Below are positions 44,275-54,442 of a DNA stretch of 64,000 bases, one piece after another (the stretch's first letter is position 1; every line of letters begins with the position of its first letter). The position numbers and the translations under genes are program-made. The stretch is from Bacillus subtilis. GTDB lineage: Bacteria > Pseudomonadota > Alphaproteobacteria > Rhizobiales > Rhizobiaceae. The notes beneath the pieces were generated by a model. The model was not told where the DNA came from and did not search any database. It saw only the letters and a list, made by a program, of their open reading frames with translations. The stretch covers positions 620,001 through 684,000 of the forward strand of contig JAHREI010000001.1 in the NCBI GenBank assembly GCA_021733665.1, given 5' to 3'.

Positions 44275-45228
44275 TTGCTGCGTTATTTTACAGGGCGTCT
44301 GATCTCTCTGATCCTGACGACGCTGGCGGCCTCAGTTATTGTTTTCCTGCTGATGCAGGTGCTTCCGGGTGATCCGGCAGCGATTATGCTTGGCATTAAT
44401 GCGCAGCCAGACACCTTGGCTGCTTTGCAAAAACAGCTCGGTCTCGATGCTCCGCTGATTGTCCGTTACTTCAACTGGATTACCGGTTTTCTGGTTGGTG
44501 ATTTCGGCACCAGCTATACCTATTCCGTACCGATCAGTGAGCTGATCGGACCTCGTTTGCAGGTGACTTTGCCGCTGGCGGTGCTGGCAATGATCCTCTC
44601 GGTGGTGATTGCTATTCCTCTTGGTGTGATCGCCGCTTCAAAGCGCGGCAGTGCGACCGATGTGGTAGGGATGGGCGTTGCACAGATTGGTGTTGCGATC
44701 CCGAATTTCTGGCTCGGTCTGCTGCTGATCCTGTTTTTTGCCCTCACACTTGGCTGGTTTCCGGCCTCTGGTTTTGCCGGTTGGGAAAATGGTCTGTGGG
44801 CAGGCACCCGCTCGCTGATCCTGCCAGCCGTGGCTCTGGCCTTGCCGCTGGCTGCCATTCTGGCACGTGTTACCCGTTCCGCAGTGTTGGAAACCCTGAG
44901 CGAAGATTTTGTACGCACAGCCCGCGCCAAGGGCTTGAGCCGCAATGCAGCTTTGTGGAAACATGCGACGCCCAATGCCCTGATCCCCGTGGTGACGATC
45001 TTGGGTCTGCAATTTTCATTCCTGCTGGCGGGTACAATCATTATTGAAAACGTGTTCAATCTGCCGGGTCTTGGCCGTTTGATTTTCCAGTCAATTGCAC
45101 AGCGCGATCTGGTCACAGTGCAGTCGCTGGTGACCTTGCTGGCAGCCAGTGTGATTGCGGTGAATTTCTTGGTTGATATGGCCTATGGCTTTCTTGATCC
45201 GCGTCTCTCTACAGGAGTGCGGGCATGA
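44275..45228 (+). CDS. Peptide-type ABC transporter permease, DppB family (importer 3)
   Basis: Permease with six predicted TM helices in 317 residues. DppB landmarks are VFLLMQVLPGDPAAIMLG near the N-terminus, the EAA loop VRTARAKGLSRNAALWKHA, and the ending LVDMAYGFLDPRLS. The start is TTG at 44275 with a GAAGGAGG ribosome binding site 7 bases away. The stop overlaps the next start by 4 bases. Confidence 0.92.
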   Translation: MLRYFTGRLISLILTTLAASVIVFLLMQVLPGDPAAIMLGINAQPDTLAALQKQLGLDAPLIVRYFNWITGFLVGDFGTSYTYSVPISELIGPRLQVTLPLAVLAMILSVVIAIPLGVIAASKRGSATDVVGMGVAQIGVAIPNFWLGLLLILFFALTLGWFPASGFAGWENGLWAGTRSLILPAVALALPLAAILARVTRSAVLETLSEDFVRTARAKGLSRNAALWKHATPNALIPVVTILGLQFSFLLAGTIIIENVFNLPGLGRLIFQSIAQRDLVTVQSLVTLLAASVIAVNFLVDMAYGFLDPRLSTGVRA

Positions 45229-46091
45229 GTATGGCAGAGAACTTCTCCCGTCGCAGCCGTATGGTCTTGCTGTCTTTCGGACTAAGCCGCAGCCTGCTGA
45301 TCGGGACAATTATTACCGGATTTCTGATCGGACTGGCCGTGCTGTCACTGGTCTGGACACCTTACAGCCCCACGGGCATGAATATTCTGCGCAAATTGCA
45401 GGGACCGTCGATGCAGCATTGGCTGGGCACCGATGCGCTTGGCCGTGATGTGCTGTCGATGGTTATGGTCGGTGCGCGCAACTCTTTGTCAGTGGCTTTG
45501 ATTGCTGTTGCGGTTGGTATGGGGCTTGGCGTGCCGCTTGGCGCCTATGCGGCTGCACGCGGCGGTATGATCGACGGTTTTGTCATGCGCATGACTGATC
45601 TGGCTTTTGCTTTTCCGGCACTGCTGACAGCAGTGATTATCACTGCCGTATTCGGCCCCGGTGCGGTTAATGCGATGATCGCTATTGGTATTTTCAACAT
45701 TCCGGTTTTCGCCCGTATCACCCGTGGCGCGTCGATGGGGCTGTGGAAGCGCGATTATGTCTTGGCCGCCCGCTGTGCGGGGCGCGGTGATGTGGCGATT
45801 ACGCTGGATCACATTTTGCCGAATATCGGTCATGTGCTGATCGTGCAGGCGACCATTCAGTTTGCCTTGGCGATCGTGGCTGAAGCGGGATTGTCTTATG
45901 TCGGTCTTGGTACGCAGCCGCCAATGCCAAGTTGGGGCAAGATGCTCAATGATGCGCAAACCTATATTTATGATGCGCCGCATCTGGCGATTTTTCCGGG
46001 GCTGGCCATTACCTTTGCTGTTCTCGGGTTGAATATGCTGGGGGATGGTTTGCGTGATATACTCGACCCGCGTGTCAGGAGAGAGAGATGA
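45225..46091 (+). CDS. Peptide-type ABC transporter permease, DppC family (importer 3)
   Basis: Second permease, 288 residues. It has a first TM helix (about 25-48), the landmark LGTDALGRDVLSMVMVGARNSL, an EAA loop within LAARCAGRGDVAITLDHILPN, and the ending [17 protein letters not shown]. It overlaps the preceding permease and the following ATPase by 4 bases each, giving a tightly coupled permease-permease-ATPase-ATPase set. Confidence 0.92.
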   Translation: MSMAENFSRRSRMVLLSFGLSRSLLIGTIITGFLIGLAVLSLVWTPYSPTGMNILRKLQGPSMQHWLGTDALGRDVLSMVMVGARNSLSVALIAVAVGMGLGVPLGAYAAARGGMIDGFVMRMTDLAFAFPALLTAVIITAVFGPGAVNAMIAIGIFNIPVFARITRGASMGLWKRDYVLAARCAGRGDVAITLDHILPNIGHVLIVQATIQFALAIVAEAGLSYVGLGTQPPMPSWGKMLNDAQTYIYDAPHLAIFPGLAITFAVLGLNMLGDGLRDILDPRVRRER

Positions 46092-47104
46092 CCACACCGC
46101 TTCTCGAAATCCGTGATCTGGGCGTGCATTTGCAAGCCGGAGGCAGGCAGGCCGAAATTCTGTCCGGCATCACGCTGACATTAAACCGTGGTGAGCGTCT
46201 GGGCATTGTCGGGGAATCCGGTTCCGGCAAATCCATCACTGCATTGGCTGTCATGGGGCTGCTGCCGCATCGTATGGGTTTGAGCGGAACTTTGCGCTTT
46301 GACGGGCAGGATCTGACGACGATCTCAGAGGCTGCCCATTGCACGATGCGCGGCCGGCAGATGGCAATGATTTTTCAGGAGCCGATGACAGCGCTGAACC
46401 CGATCAAAACGATTGGTACACAGATCAGTGAAGGCCGTCGCCTGCATCTGAAAGAAAACCGCGTCGATGCCGATAAGACAGCACGGCGTTTGCTGGATCG
46501 TGTCGGTCTTGCTGCCCCGCGTTTTGATCTGGAGCTTTATCCGCATCAATTATCCGGTGGTCAGCGCCAGCGTGTGATGATTGCCATGGCATTGGCCTGC
46601 GAGCCGGAACTGCTGATTGCAGACGAGCCGACCACGGCACTGGACGTCACTGTTCAGGCACAAATTCTTGATCTGCTGGATGAGCTGATTGATGAGAGCG
46701 GTACAGCACTGTTGCTGATTACCCATGATCTCGGCGTGGTCTCGGAAATGACAGATCGCATTGCAGTGATGTATGCGGGACATGTGGTTGAAACCGGCGA
46801 TACGCAGGACGTATTCCGTCATATGGCGCATCCCTATGCACGCGGGCTTTTTGCAGCCTCGCCGCATAGTCTGACCATGCGGCCAAAACCGGAAAACACG
46901 GATAAGCGTCAGCGTCTGACCACGATTGCCGGTGTGGTGCCCGATCCGTTCAGTCGTTTGCCGCAATGCGGTTTTGCTGACCGCTGTCGTTTTGTGCAGG
47001 CCGGTTGCCGTGCAACAGTGCCGCCGTTAGGCAATACGGACTTTCTCGATGTAACGCATCGGGTCGCCTGTTTTCATCCGCTGACAGATGAGGTGATGGG
47101 ATGA
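46088..47104 (+). CDS. Peptide-type ABC transporter ATP-binding protein, DppD family (importer 3)
   Basis: ATPase of 338 residues with Walker A GESGSGKS (42-49), Q-loop [11 protein letters not shown], signature [15 protein letters not shown], Walker [13 protein letters not shown] and switch LITHDLGVV. The C-terminal oligo_HPY segment is present ([14 protein letters not shown]). Overlaps both neighbours by 4 bases. Confidence 0.93.
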   Translation: MTTPLLEIRDLGVHLQAGGRQAEILSGITLTLNRGERLGIVGESGSGKSITALAVMGLLPHRMGLSGTLRFDGQDLTTISEAAHCTMRGRQMAMIFQEPMTALNPIKTIGTQISEGRRLHLKENRVDADKTARRLLDRVGLAAPRFDLELYPHQLSGGQRQRVMIAMALACEPELLIADEPTTALDVTVQAQILDLLDELIDESGTALLLITHDLGVVSEMTDRIAVMYAGHVVETGDTQDVFRHMAHPYARGLFAASPHSLTMRPKPENTDKRQRLTTIAGVVPDPFSRLPQCGFADRCRFVQAGCRATVPPLGNTDFLDVTHRVACFHPLTDEVMG

Positions 47105-47925
47105 CCGCTCTTCTGGAAGTGCGTGATCTGGTGCGTGATTATACGCTGCCAAAACAGTCTTTCCTCTCCAAACCCCAGAATTTGCGGGTGCTGCATGGTG
47201 TCAGCCTCAGTTTGAAAGCGGGCGAAAGTCTCGGCATTGTCGGCGAGTCCGGCTCCGGCAAATCCACATTGGCACGTTCAGTGATGGGACTGGAAAAACC
47301 GCAATCCGGCAGTGTGACCATCAATGGTAAGGATATTTACAGTCTGGGGCGGGCAGAGCTGAAAGCCGAACGCAAAGAGTTTCAGGCGATTTTTCAGGAC
47401 CCTTACGGTTCGCTCGATCCGCGCCATTCTGTGCGCCGTATTCTGGCAGAGCCGGTTGTGTCACTGGAAGCTGCTACAACGGCAGAAAACCGCGAGGAGC
47501 GTATCCGTCAGGTACTGGAGGCCGTTGGTCTGTCCGCATCCGCTGCGGATAAATATCCGCATGAATTTTCCGGTGGTCAGCGCCAGCGTATTGCGATCGC
47601 CCGCGCCCTGATCACGCGCCCGAAACTGATTGTTGCCGATGAGCCGGTTTCAGCACTGGATGTTTCCATTCAGGCGCAGGTGCTCAATCTGATGATGGAT
47701 TTGCAGGAGCAATACGGACTGTCTTATTTGTTTATCAGCCACGATCTGGGCGTGATGCGGGTGATTACAGACCGGGTTGCGGTGATCCATCTGGGCAGAA
47801 TTGTTGAGGAAGGGCCGACCAATGAGGTCTTTGATAATCCGCAGCATCCGTACACACAGGCATTGGTGAATGCCGTGCCTAAGCCATTTTCGGGTCGCCG
47901 TAAAATGCGGGTGAAAGCGCCGTGA
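47101..47925 (+). CDS. Peptide-type ABC transporter ATP-binding protein, DppF family, short form (importer 3)
   Basis: ATPase of 274 residues with Walker A GESGSGKS (48-55), Q-loop IFQDPYGSLDPR, signature [15 protein letters not shown], Walker [13 protein letters not shown] and switch FISHDLGVM. It ends shortly after the NPQHPYTQALVNAVPKP region and lacks the Cys-containing oligo_HPY extension, making it some 55-85 residues shorter than the DppF-like paralogues of importers 1 and 2. The core is intact, so it is probably functional. Confidence 0.92.
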   Translation: MTALLEVRDLVRDYTLPKQSFLSKPQNLRVLHGVSLSLKAGESLGIVGESGSGKSTLARSVMGLEKPQSGSVTINGKDIYSLGRAELKAERKEFQAIFQDPYGSLDPRHSVRRILAEPVVSLEAATTAENREERIRQVLEAVGLSASAADKYPHEFSGGQRQRIAIARALITRPKLIVADEPVSALDVSIQAQVLNLMMDLQEQYGLSYLFISHDLGVMRVITDRVAVIHLGRIVEEGPTNEVFDNPQHPYTQALVNAVPKPFSGRRKMRVKAP

Positions 47926-48013
47926 CAATAGCACTATGATGAAAAACTGAATGTCCGTCTGACCATCAAAACCCGTTAAGAGGTTCGCGTCAGACAGGGA
48001 AATGGGAGCAGAT

Positions 48014-49399
48014 ATGTCTGAGCTTGCTGATTTAAGCGCTGTGGAAATGGTCGCCGGCTATAAGGCGGGTACACTGTCGCCGGTGGAAGTGGCAGAATCC
48101 GTGATCGACCGGATTGAGCGTTGCGAACCGCAACTTCATGCGATGTGGGCTTTTGAGCCGGAAGCGGCACTGGCTGCGGCAACATTGTCGGAAGGCCGCT
48201 GGAAGCGGAAAGAAGAGCGCGGGCCGATTGATGGTGTGCCGCTGACGATCAAAGAGAATATCGCTACGAAAGGTCTGCCGGTACCGCTCGGCTGTGCGGC
48301 AATTCCGCTTAATCCGGCGGCAAAAGATGCGCCGCCTGCTGCCCGTTCCCGTGAGAGCGGCGGTATTATTCTGGGTAAAACGACCATGCCTGATCTCGGC
48401 ATGTTGTCGTCCGGCCTGTCGAGTTTCCATGAACTGGCACGCAATCCGTGGGATATTTCCACCAATCCCGGTGGCTCCAGTGCGGGAGCGGGAACGGCTG
48501 CGGCTGCCGGTTACGGTCCTTTGCATATCGGTACGGATATTGGCGGCTCCATCCGCCTGCCCGCCGGTTGGTGCGGGGTGGTCGGACTCAAACCGTCTTT
48601 TGGACGTATTCCGATTGATCCGCCTTTCATCGGCCGTGTTGCAGGGCCGATGACACGGACGGTGGCGGATGCTGCACTTTATATGTCGGTTCTGTCCAAA
48701 CCCGATCGTCGCGATCCGATGAGCCTGCCCTACAGCCGTATTGATTGGATGAATCTGGAGCGCGATGTCAAAGGTCTTCGTATCGGCGTGTGGCTGGATG
48801 CCGGTTTTGGCTCTGCCGTTGAACCTGAGGTCAAAGCGGCGGTAGAAGTCGCAGCGAAAGCCTTTGCCAATGCCGGTGCGATTGTGGAGGAAGTATCGAG
48901 CTATCTCACCCGTGAGATGATTGACGGGCTTGATCATTTCTGGCGCGTGCGCTCATGGGGCGATATTTCTAAAATGACGCCGGATAATCAGGCAAAAATC
49001 CTGCCTTATATTTATCAGTGGGCAGAAGGGGCTAAGGATTTGAACGGTGCGCAGGTCTATCAGGGTTTTGCGCAGATCGAGGCCATGCGCAATGCGGCTC
49101 TGGCGGCAATCAGTTCTTATGATTTTATTATTTCGCCGACAGCGCCAATGCCGACCTATCCGGCAGAGTGGGCATCGCCGCTGAATGATCCGCAGCGCCC
49201 GTTCGAGCATATCGCTTTTACCGTTGCCATGAATATGTCGGAACAACCTGCTGTGTCTGTCAATTGCGGGTACACAGCGAAGGGGCTGCCGATCGGTTTG
49301 CAGATTATCGGTCAGCGCTTTGATGATCTTGGTGTGTTGCAGCTTGCTCATGCCTATGAACAGTTGCGTCCGCAGCAACGGCCTTGGCCAACATTCTGA
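48014..49399 (+). CDS. Amidase, amidase-signature family
   Basis: Ser-cisSer-Lys amidohydrolase of 461 residues. Lys80 (TIKENIATKG), Ser155 (NPGGSSAG) and nucleophile Ser179 (GTDIGGSIRLPAGWCG) have the family's characteristic spacing, with 24 residues between the serines. It cleaves a linear amide to acid and amine; the specific amide is not readable. ATG at 48014 follows GGGAG. It lies 88 bases after importer 3 and 101 bases before the branched-chain dehydrogenase genes, so it may release a branched acid from the imported amide. Pantothenate hydrolysis is one possibility. It is not GatA: no gatB/gatC is nearby. Confidence 0.9.
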   Translation: MSELADLSAVEMVAGYKAGTLSPVEVAESVIDRIERCEPQLHAMWAFEPEAALAAATLSEGRWKRKEERGPIDGVPLTIKENIATKGLPVPLGCAAIPLNPAAKDAPPAARSRESGGIILGKTTMPDLGMLSSGLSSFHELARNPWDISTNPGGSSAGAGTAAAAGYGPLHIGTDIGGSIRLPAGWCGVVGLKPSFGRIPIDPPFIGRVAGPMTRTVADAALYMSVLSKPDRRDPMSLPYSRIDWMNLERDVKGLRIGVWLDAGFGSAVEPEVKAAVEVAAKAFANAGAIVEEVSSYLTREMIDGLDHFWRVRSWGDISKMTPDNQAKILPYIYQWAEGAKDLNGAQVYQGFAQIEAMRNAALAAISSYDFIISPTAPMPTYPAEWASPLNDPQRPFEHIAFTVAMNMSEQPAVSVNCGYTAKGLPIGLQIIGQRFDDLGVLQLAHAYEQLRPQQRPWPTF

Positions 49400-49407
49400 G
49401 GAGATAG

Positions 49408-50730
<1,323 letters not shown>

Positions 50731-50732
50731 TC

Positions 50733-51746
50733 ATGCCAAAGCGGACAATGATTGAAGCCATACGTGAAGCGATGGACGTGATGATGGAGCGCGACGACAA
50801 GGTGGTCGTGTTTGGTCAGGATGTCGGCTTTTTCGGCGGGGTGTTTCGCTGCACAGAAGGGCTGCAACGTAAATATGGTGCGGCACGGTGTTTTGATACG
50901 CCAATCTCGGAATCCGGCATTGTCGGGGTTGCTGTCGGTATGGGCGCTTATGGCTTGCGCCCTGTCGTGGAAATCCAGTTCGCGGATTATGTTTATCCGG
51001 CCTATGACCAGATTGTCTCGGAAGCAGCCCGTCTGCGGTTCCGTTCTGCTGGTGATTATACCGCGCCGATGGTGATCCGTATGCCCTGCGGCGGCGGTAT
51101 TTTCGGGGCGCAGACCCATAGTCAGAGTCCGGAGGCGGTGTTTACACATGTTGCCGGATTGCAGACGATTATTCCGTCCAATCCGTATGATGCCAAAGGT
51201 CTGCTAATCTCGGCAATTGAAAATGATGATCCGGTAATCTTTCTGGAACCGAAACGGCTATATAACGGGCCTTTCAACGGGCACTATGATCAGCCGGTTG
51301 TGCCGTGGTCAAAACATGCTTTGAGTGAAACACCGGAAGGCTATTATTCCATTCCGATCGGTAAAGCTGCTATCCGCAGGCAAGGATCAGCCGTTACTGT
51401 GCTGGCCTATGGTACGATGGTCTATGTGGCGGAGGCTGCGGTTGCAGAAACCGGTATTGATGCGGAAGTGATTGATCTGCGTTCACTGGTGCCGCTGGAT
51501 ATTGATACGATTACGGCATCTGTAGCCAAGACCGGACGTTGTGTGATCGTTCATGAAGCCACCCGTCTTTCCGGCTTCGGTACACAACTGGCGGCAGAAG
51601 TACAGGAGCGTTGTTTCTATCATCTTGAAGCGCCGATCCTGCGGGTGACCGGCTGGGACACCCCTTATCCGCATGCTCATGAATGGGATTATTTCCCGGG
51701 GCCGGAGCGGGTCGGGCGGGCACTTTTGCAGGTAATGGAGGCATAA
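50733..51746 (+). CDS. bkdA2: Branched-chain 2-oxoacid dehydrogenase E1 component, beta subunit
   Basis: E1 beta subunit, 337 residues, forming the alpha2beta2 decarboxylase. It contains the transketolase-like pyrimidine-binding domain (VFGQDVGFFGGVF, EIQFADYVYPA, MPCGGGIFGAQTHSQSPE with the conserved His) and a C-terminal transketolase domain (VIDLRSLVPLD, IVHEATRLSGFG). The ATG at 50733 is used, 2 bases after the alpha-subunit stop; a TTG two codons upstream is also possible. Confidence 0.95.
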   Translation: MPKRTMIEAIREAMDVMMERDDKVVVFGQDVGFFGGVFRCTEGLQRKYGAARCFDTPISESGIVGVAVGMGAYGLRPVVEIQFADYVYPAYDQIVSEAARLRFRSAGDYTAPMVIRMPCGGGIFGAQTHSQSPEAVFTHVAGLQTIIPSNPYDAKGLLISAIENDDPVIFLEPKRLYNGPFNGHYDQPVVPWSKHALSETPEGYYSIPIGKAAIRRQGSAVTVLAYGTMVYVAEAAVAETGIDAEVIDLRSLVPLDIDTITASVAKTGRCVIVHEATRLSGFGTQLAAEVQERCFYHLEAPILRVTGWDTPYPHAHEWDYFPGPERVGRALLQVMEA

Positions 51747-53000
51747 ATGGTGAAAAAGATCATTAAGATGCCGGATATCGGCGAAGGTGTTGCCGAGGCT
51801 GAAATTGTCGAATGGCATGTCAAAGTTGGTGATGTCATCACGGAAGATCAGGTGCTGGCGGCTGTTATGACGGACAAGGCAACGGTGGAAGTGCCGTCGC
51901 CGGTGGCAGGCATAATTGTGCAGACAGGCCCCGAAGCCGGAACTGTGATGGCTGTTGGTGCAATGTTGGTTGAGATTGAGGTGGAGGGCACTGGTGCCGA
52001 TGATGTATTGCCGCATCAGGCCATGCAGACACCAGTCGCGCCTGAAAGGCCAATTCCCGCACAAGCAGTTCCGCAAATGCCGGTTGCGGCACCGGTTCAG
52101 CAGGTGCCATCCGTTGTGTCAATCATTCCACATGACAAACCACTTGCATCACCTGCGGTCAGGGCATTGGCACGGGAATTGGGGATTGATCTCTCCCATG
52201 TCAAAGGCAGTGGTCCCGCAGGACGTATTACCCGTGATGATCTTGACCATTTCACAGCCCGCGGTGGTAGTATTCAGAATGCGGCCTATCAGCGCCGCGA
52301 CGGTACAGAGCAGATTAAAATCACCGGACTGCGCCGTAAAATAGCCGAGCGCATGGCTAAATCCTCCCGTGAGGTGGCACATTTTTCCTATGTGGAAGAG
52401 GTGGATGTCACTGATCTGGAAATTCTGCGCAGTACACTCAATGCAAGCCATGCGGAGCGGCGTGGTAAACTGACGGTCCTGCCGTTTATTCTCCGTGCGC
52501 TGGTCGTGGCATTGCGGGACTTTCCGCAGATGAATGCGCTTTATGATGAGGAAGCACAGGTGCTGACCCGTCATCAGGCCGCTCATATCGGCATGGCAAC
52601 ACAAACGCCAACCGGACTCATGGTGCCGGTGCTGCATCATGCGGAAGTGATGGATCTCTGGGCAATGGCTGCAGAAATCACACGGCTTGCTGTGGCTAGC
52701 CGCGAAGGCGTGGCGAAGCGCGAAGAGCTCTCCGGCTCCACAATCACAGTCACCAGCCTCGGGGATCTCGGCGGACTGGTGACAACGCCGGTGATCAACC
52801 AGCCGGAAGTTGCGATTATCGGGGTGAATCGCATCGCGATACGACCGCAATGGCAGGATAACCAGTTTGTGCCGCGTAAGATGATGAACCTGTCATCCTC
52901 TTTCGATCACCGGATGGTCGATGGTTATGAGGCCGCCGCTTTTATCCGCCGCATCAGGCAATTACTTGAAGTTCCCGCAACACTTTTCATTGAGGTGTGA
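51747..53000 (+). CDS. bkdB: Branched-chain 2-oxoacid dehydrogenase E2 component (dihydrolipoyl acyltransferase)
   Basis: Core acyltransferase that passes the branched acyl group to CoA. The 417-residue protein has an N-terminal lipoyl domain with the lipoylated Lys44 in TDKATVEVPSP, a Pro/Ala/Val/Gln linker (about 85-125), a peripheral-subunit-binding domain (about 132-168) and a catalytic domain ending with SSSFDHRMVDG (His388, Asp392). One lipoyl domain, as usual. It begins directly after the E1 beta stop. Confidence 0.95.
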   Translation: MVKKIIKMPDIGEGVAEAEIVEWHVKVGDVITEDQVLAAVMTDKATVEVPSPVAGIIVQTGPEAGTVMAVGAMLVEIEVEGTGADDVLPHQAMQTPVAPERPIPAQAVPQMPVAAPVQQVPSVVSIIPHDKPLASPAVRALARELGIDLSHVKGSGPAGRITRDDLDHFTARGGSIQNAAYQRRDGTEQIKITGLRRKIAERMAKSSREVAHFSYVEEVDVTDLEILRSTLNASHAERRGKLTVLPFILRALVVALRDFPQMNALYDEEAQVLTRHQAAHIGMATQTPTGLMVPVLHHAEVMDLWAMAAEITRLAVASREGVAKREELSGSTITVTSLGDLGGLVTTPVINQPEVAIIGVNRIAIRPQWQDNQFVPRKMMNLSSSFDHRMVDGYEAAAFIRRIRQLLEVPATLFIEV

Positions 53001-53001
53001 G

Positions 53002-54399
53002 ATGGAAGATATTGCAACACATGTGCTGATTATCGGTGGCGGGCCCGCCGGTTATGTCGCTGCCATCCGTGCCGGACAGCTTGGACTGCCGGTGATATTG
53101 GTTGAGAAAGAGCAACTGGGCGGTACCTGCCTGAATATCGGCTGTATTCCATCCAAGGCACTGATCCATGCGGCTGATACGTATCACCATGCACTGAACC
53201 AGCAATCCGGTTCTGTATTTGGTTTGCGCACCGGCGATGTATCGCTGGATTGGGGTAAGACGCTTAACTGGAAAGGCGCCATTGTGCGACGGCTGACCGG
53301 TGGCGTTGAGAGTCTGTTGAAAAAGCAGAAGGTTACTGTGCTGAAAGGGGCAGCGGAGATCATCGACGGCAAAACTGTCGTGGTGCATAGTAAAGCCGGT
53401 GTCACCCGTATCCGTACCAAGCATCTGGTTCTGGCAACCGGTTCTCTGCCGATGCAGATCGGTGCTTTGCCTTTCGGCGGCAATGTGATTTCCTCAACAG
53501 ATGCTCTGGCGCTGGAACAGGTGCCGAAACGGCTGGCAGTCATTGGTGCCGGTTATATCGGATTGGAGCTGAGTACGGCTTTTGCCAAGCTCGGATCACA
53601 GGTGACGATTATCGAGGCGGCTGACCGTATTCTGCCGCTTTGGGATACGGAGCTGACAATGCCGGTACGAAAGCGGCTGACGGCTCTGGGTGTTACCGTG
53701 ATGACACGTTGTGAGGCGCGGGGGCTCGATGCAGACGGACAGTCACTGCTTGTCCATGAACACGGCAATGGTACGCCGGTGGTTGTCGGGGCCGATAAGT
53801 TTCTGGTGGCCGTCGGGCGTCGCCCGAATATCAGTGGTTTCGGACTAGAACGGCTTGATCTGGCGATGAACGGCGCTTTCGTCCGCATTGATAAGCATTG
53901 CGCAACATCTATGCTCAATGTCTGGGCAATCGGTGATGTGACAGGTGAGCCGATGCTGGCACATCGGGCGATGGCGCAAGGCACGATGTTGGCAGAACAT
54001 CTCGCCGGACAGAAATCTGCTTTTGAGGAGCCGGTTATTCCGTCGGTTTGTTTCAGTGATCCTGAGGTGGTGAGTGTCGGTCTGTTGCCAGATCAGGCGA
54101 AGTTGCAGGGCTATGATATTGTCACCGGCAGTTTTCCGTTTATGGCCAATGGTCGTGCCATGACCCAGCAGGATGAGACGGGTTTTGTCCGGATTACCGC
54201 GCGTGCCGATAATCATCTGGTGCTGGGCATACAGGCAGTCGGCCATGATGTGTCCGAGTTGGTCAATGGTTTTGCACTTGCCTTGGAAATGGGCGCCGTG
54301 CTGGAAGATGTGGCGCAGACCATTCACGCGCATCCGACACGCGGTGAGGCGTTTCAGGAGGCGGCTTTTACAGCGCTTGGCCGCAATCTGCATAGTTAA
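53002..54399 (+). CDS. lpdV: Dihydrolipoyl dehydrogenase (E3) of the branched-chain complex
   Basis: FAD-linked NAD reductase that reoxidises dihydrolipoyl groups. The 465-residue protein has GGGPAGYVAA (12-21), the redox disulfide Cys43/Cys48 in GGTCLNIGCIPSK, a second nucleotide motif GAGYIGLE, and the catalytic His444/Glu449 pair in HAHPTRGEAFQEA. The ATG at 53002 is one base after the E2 stop; a longer in-frame opening lies inside bkdB. Last gene of the complex. Confidence 0.95.
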   Translation: MEDIATHVLIIGGGPAGYVAAIRAGQLGLPVILVEKEQLGGTCLNIGCIPSKALIHAADTYHHALNQQSGSVFGLRTGDVSLDWGKTLNWKGAIVRRLTGGVESLLKKQKVTVLKGAAEIIDGKTVVVHSKAGVTRIRTKHLVLATGSLPMQIGALPFGGNVISSTDALALEQVPKRLAVIGAGYIGLELSTAFAKLGSQVTIIEAADRILPLWDTELTMPVRKRLTALGVTVMTRCEARGLDADGQSLLVHEHGNGTPVVVGADKFLVAVGRRPNISGFGLERLDLAMNGAFVRIDKHCATSMLNVWAIGDVTGEPMLAHRAMAQGTMLAEHLAGQKSAFEEPVIPSVCFSDPEVVSVGLLPDQAKLQGYDIVTGSFPFMANGRAMTQQDETGFVRITARADNHLVLGIQAVGHDVSELVNGFALALEMGAVLEDVAQTIHAHPTRGEAFQEAAFTALGRNLHS

Positions 54400-54405
54400 A
54401 ATTAC

Positions 54406-54433
54406 GGCGGGTTTTGCGGTGGCAGAGCCCGCC
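54406..54433. terminator. Stem-loop between convergent genes
   Basis: GGCGGG (54406-54411) and CCCGCC (54428-54433) pair around a loop that itself has TGC/GCA. It lies between the lpdV stop (54399) and the stop of the minus-strand hydrolase gene (54443). T-runs are weak on both strands (TTATTTTGG on the plus side), so it is a tentative bidirectional terminator. Confidence 0.4.
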
Positions 54434-54442
54434 ATATGATGA

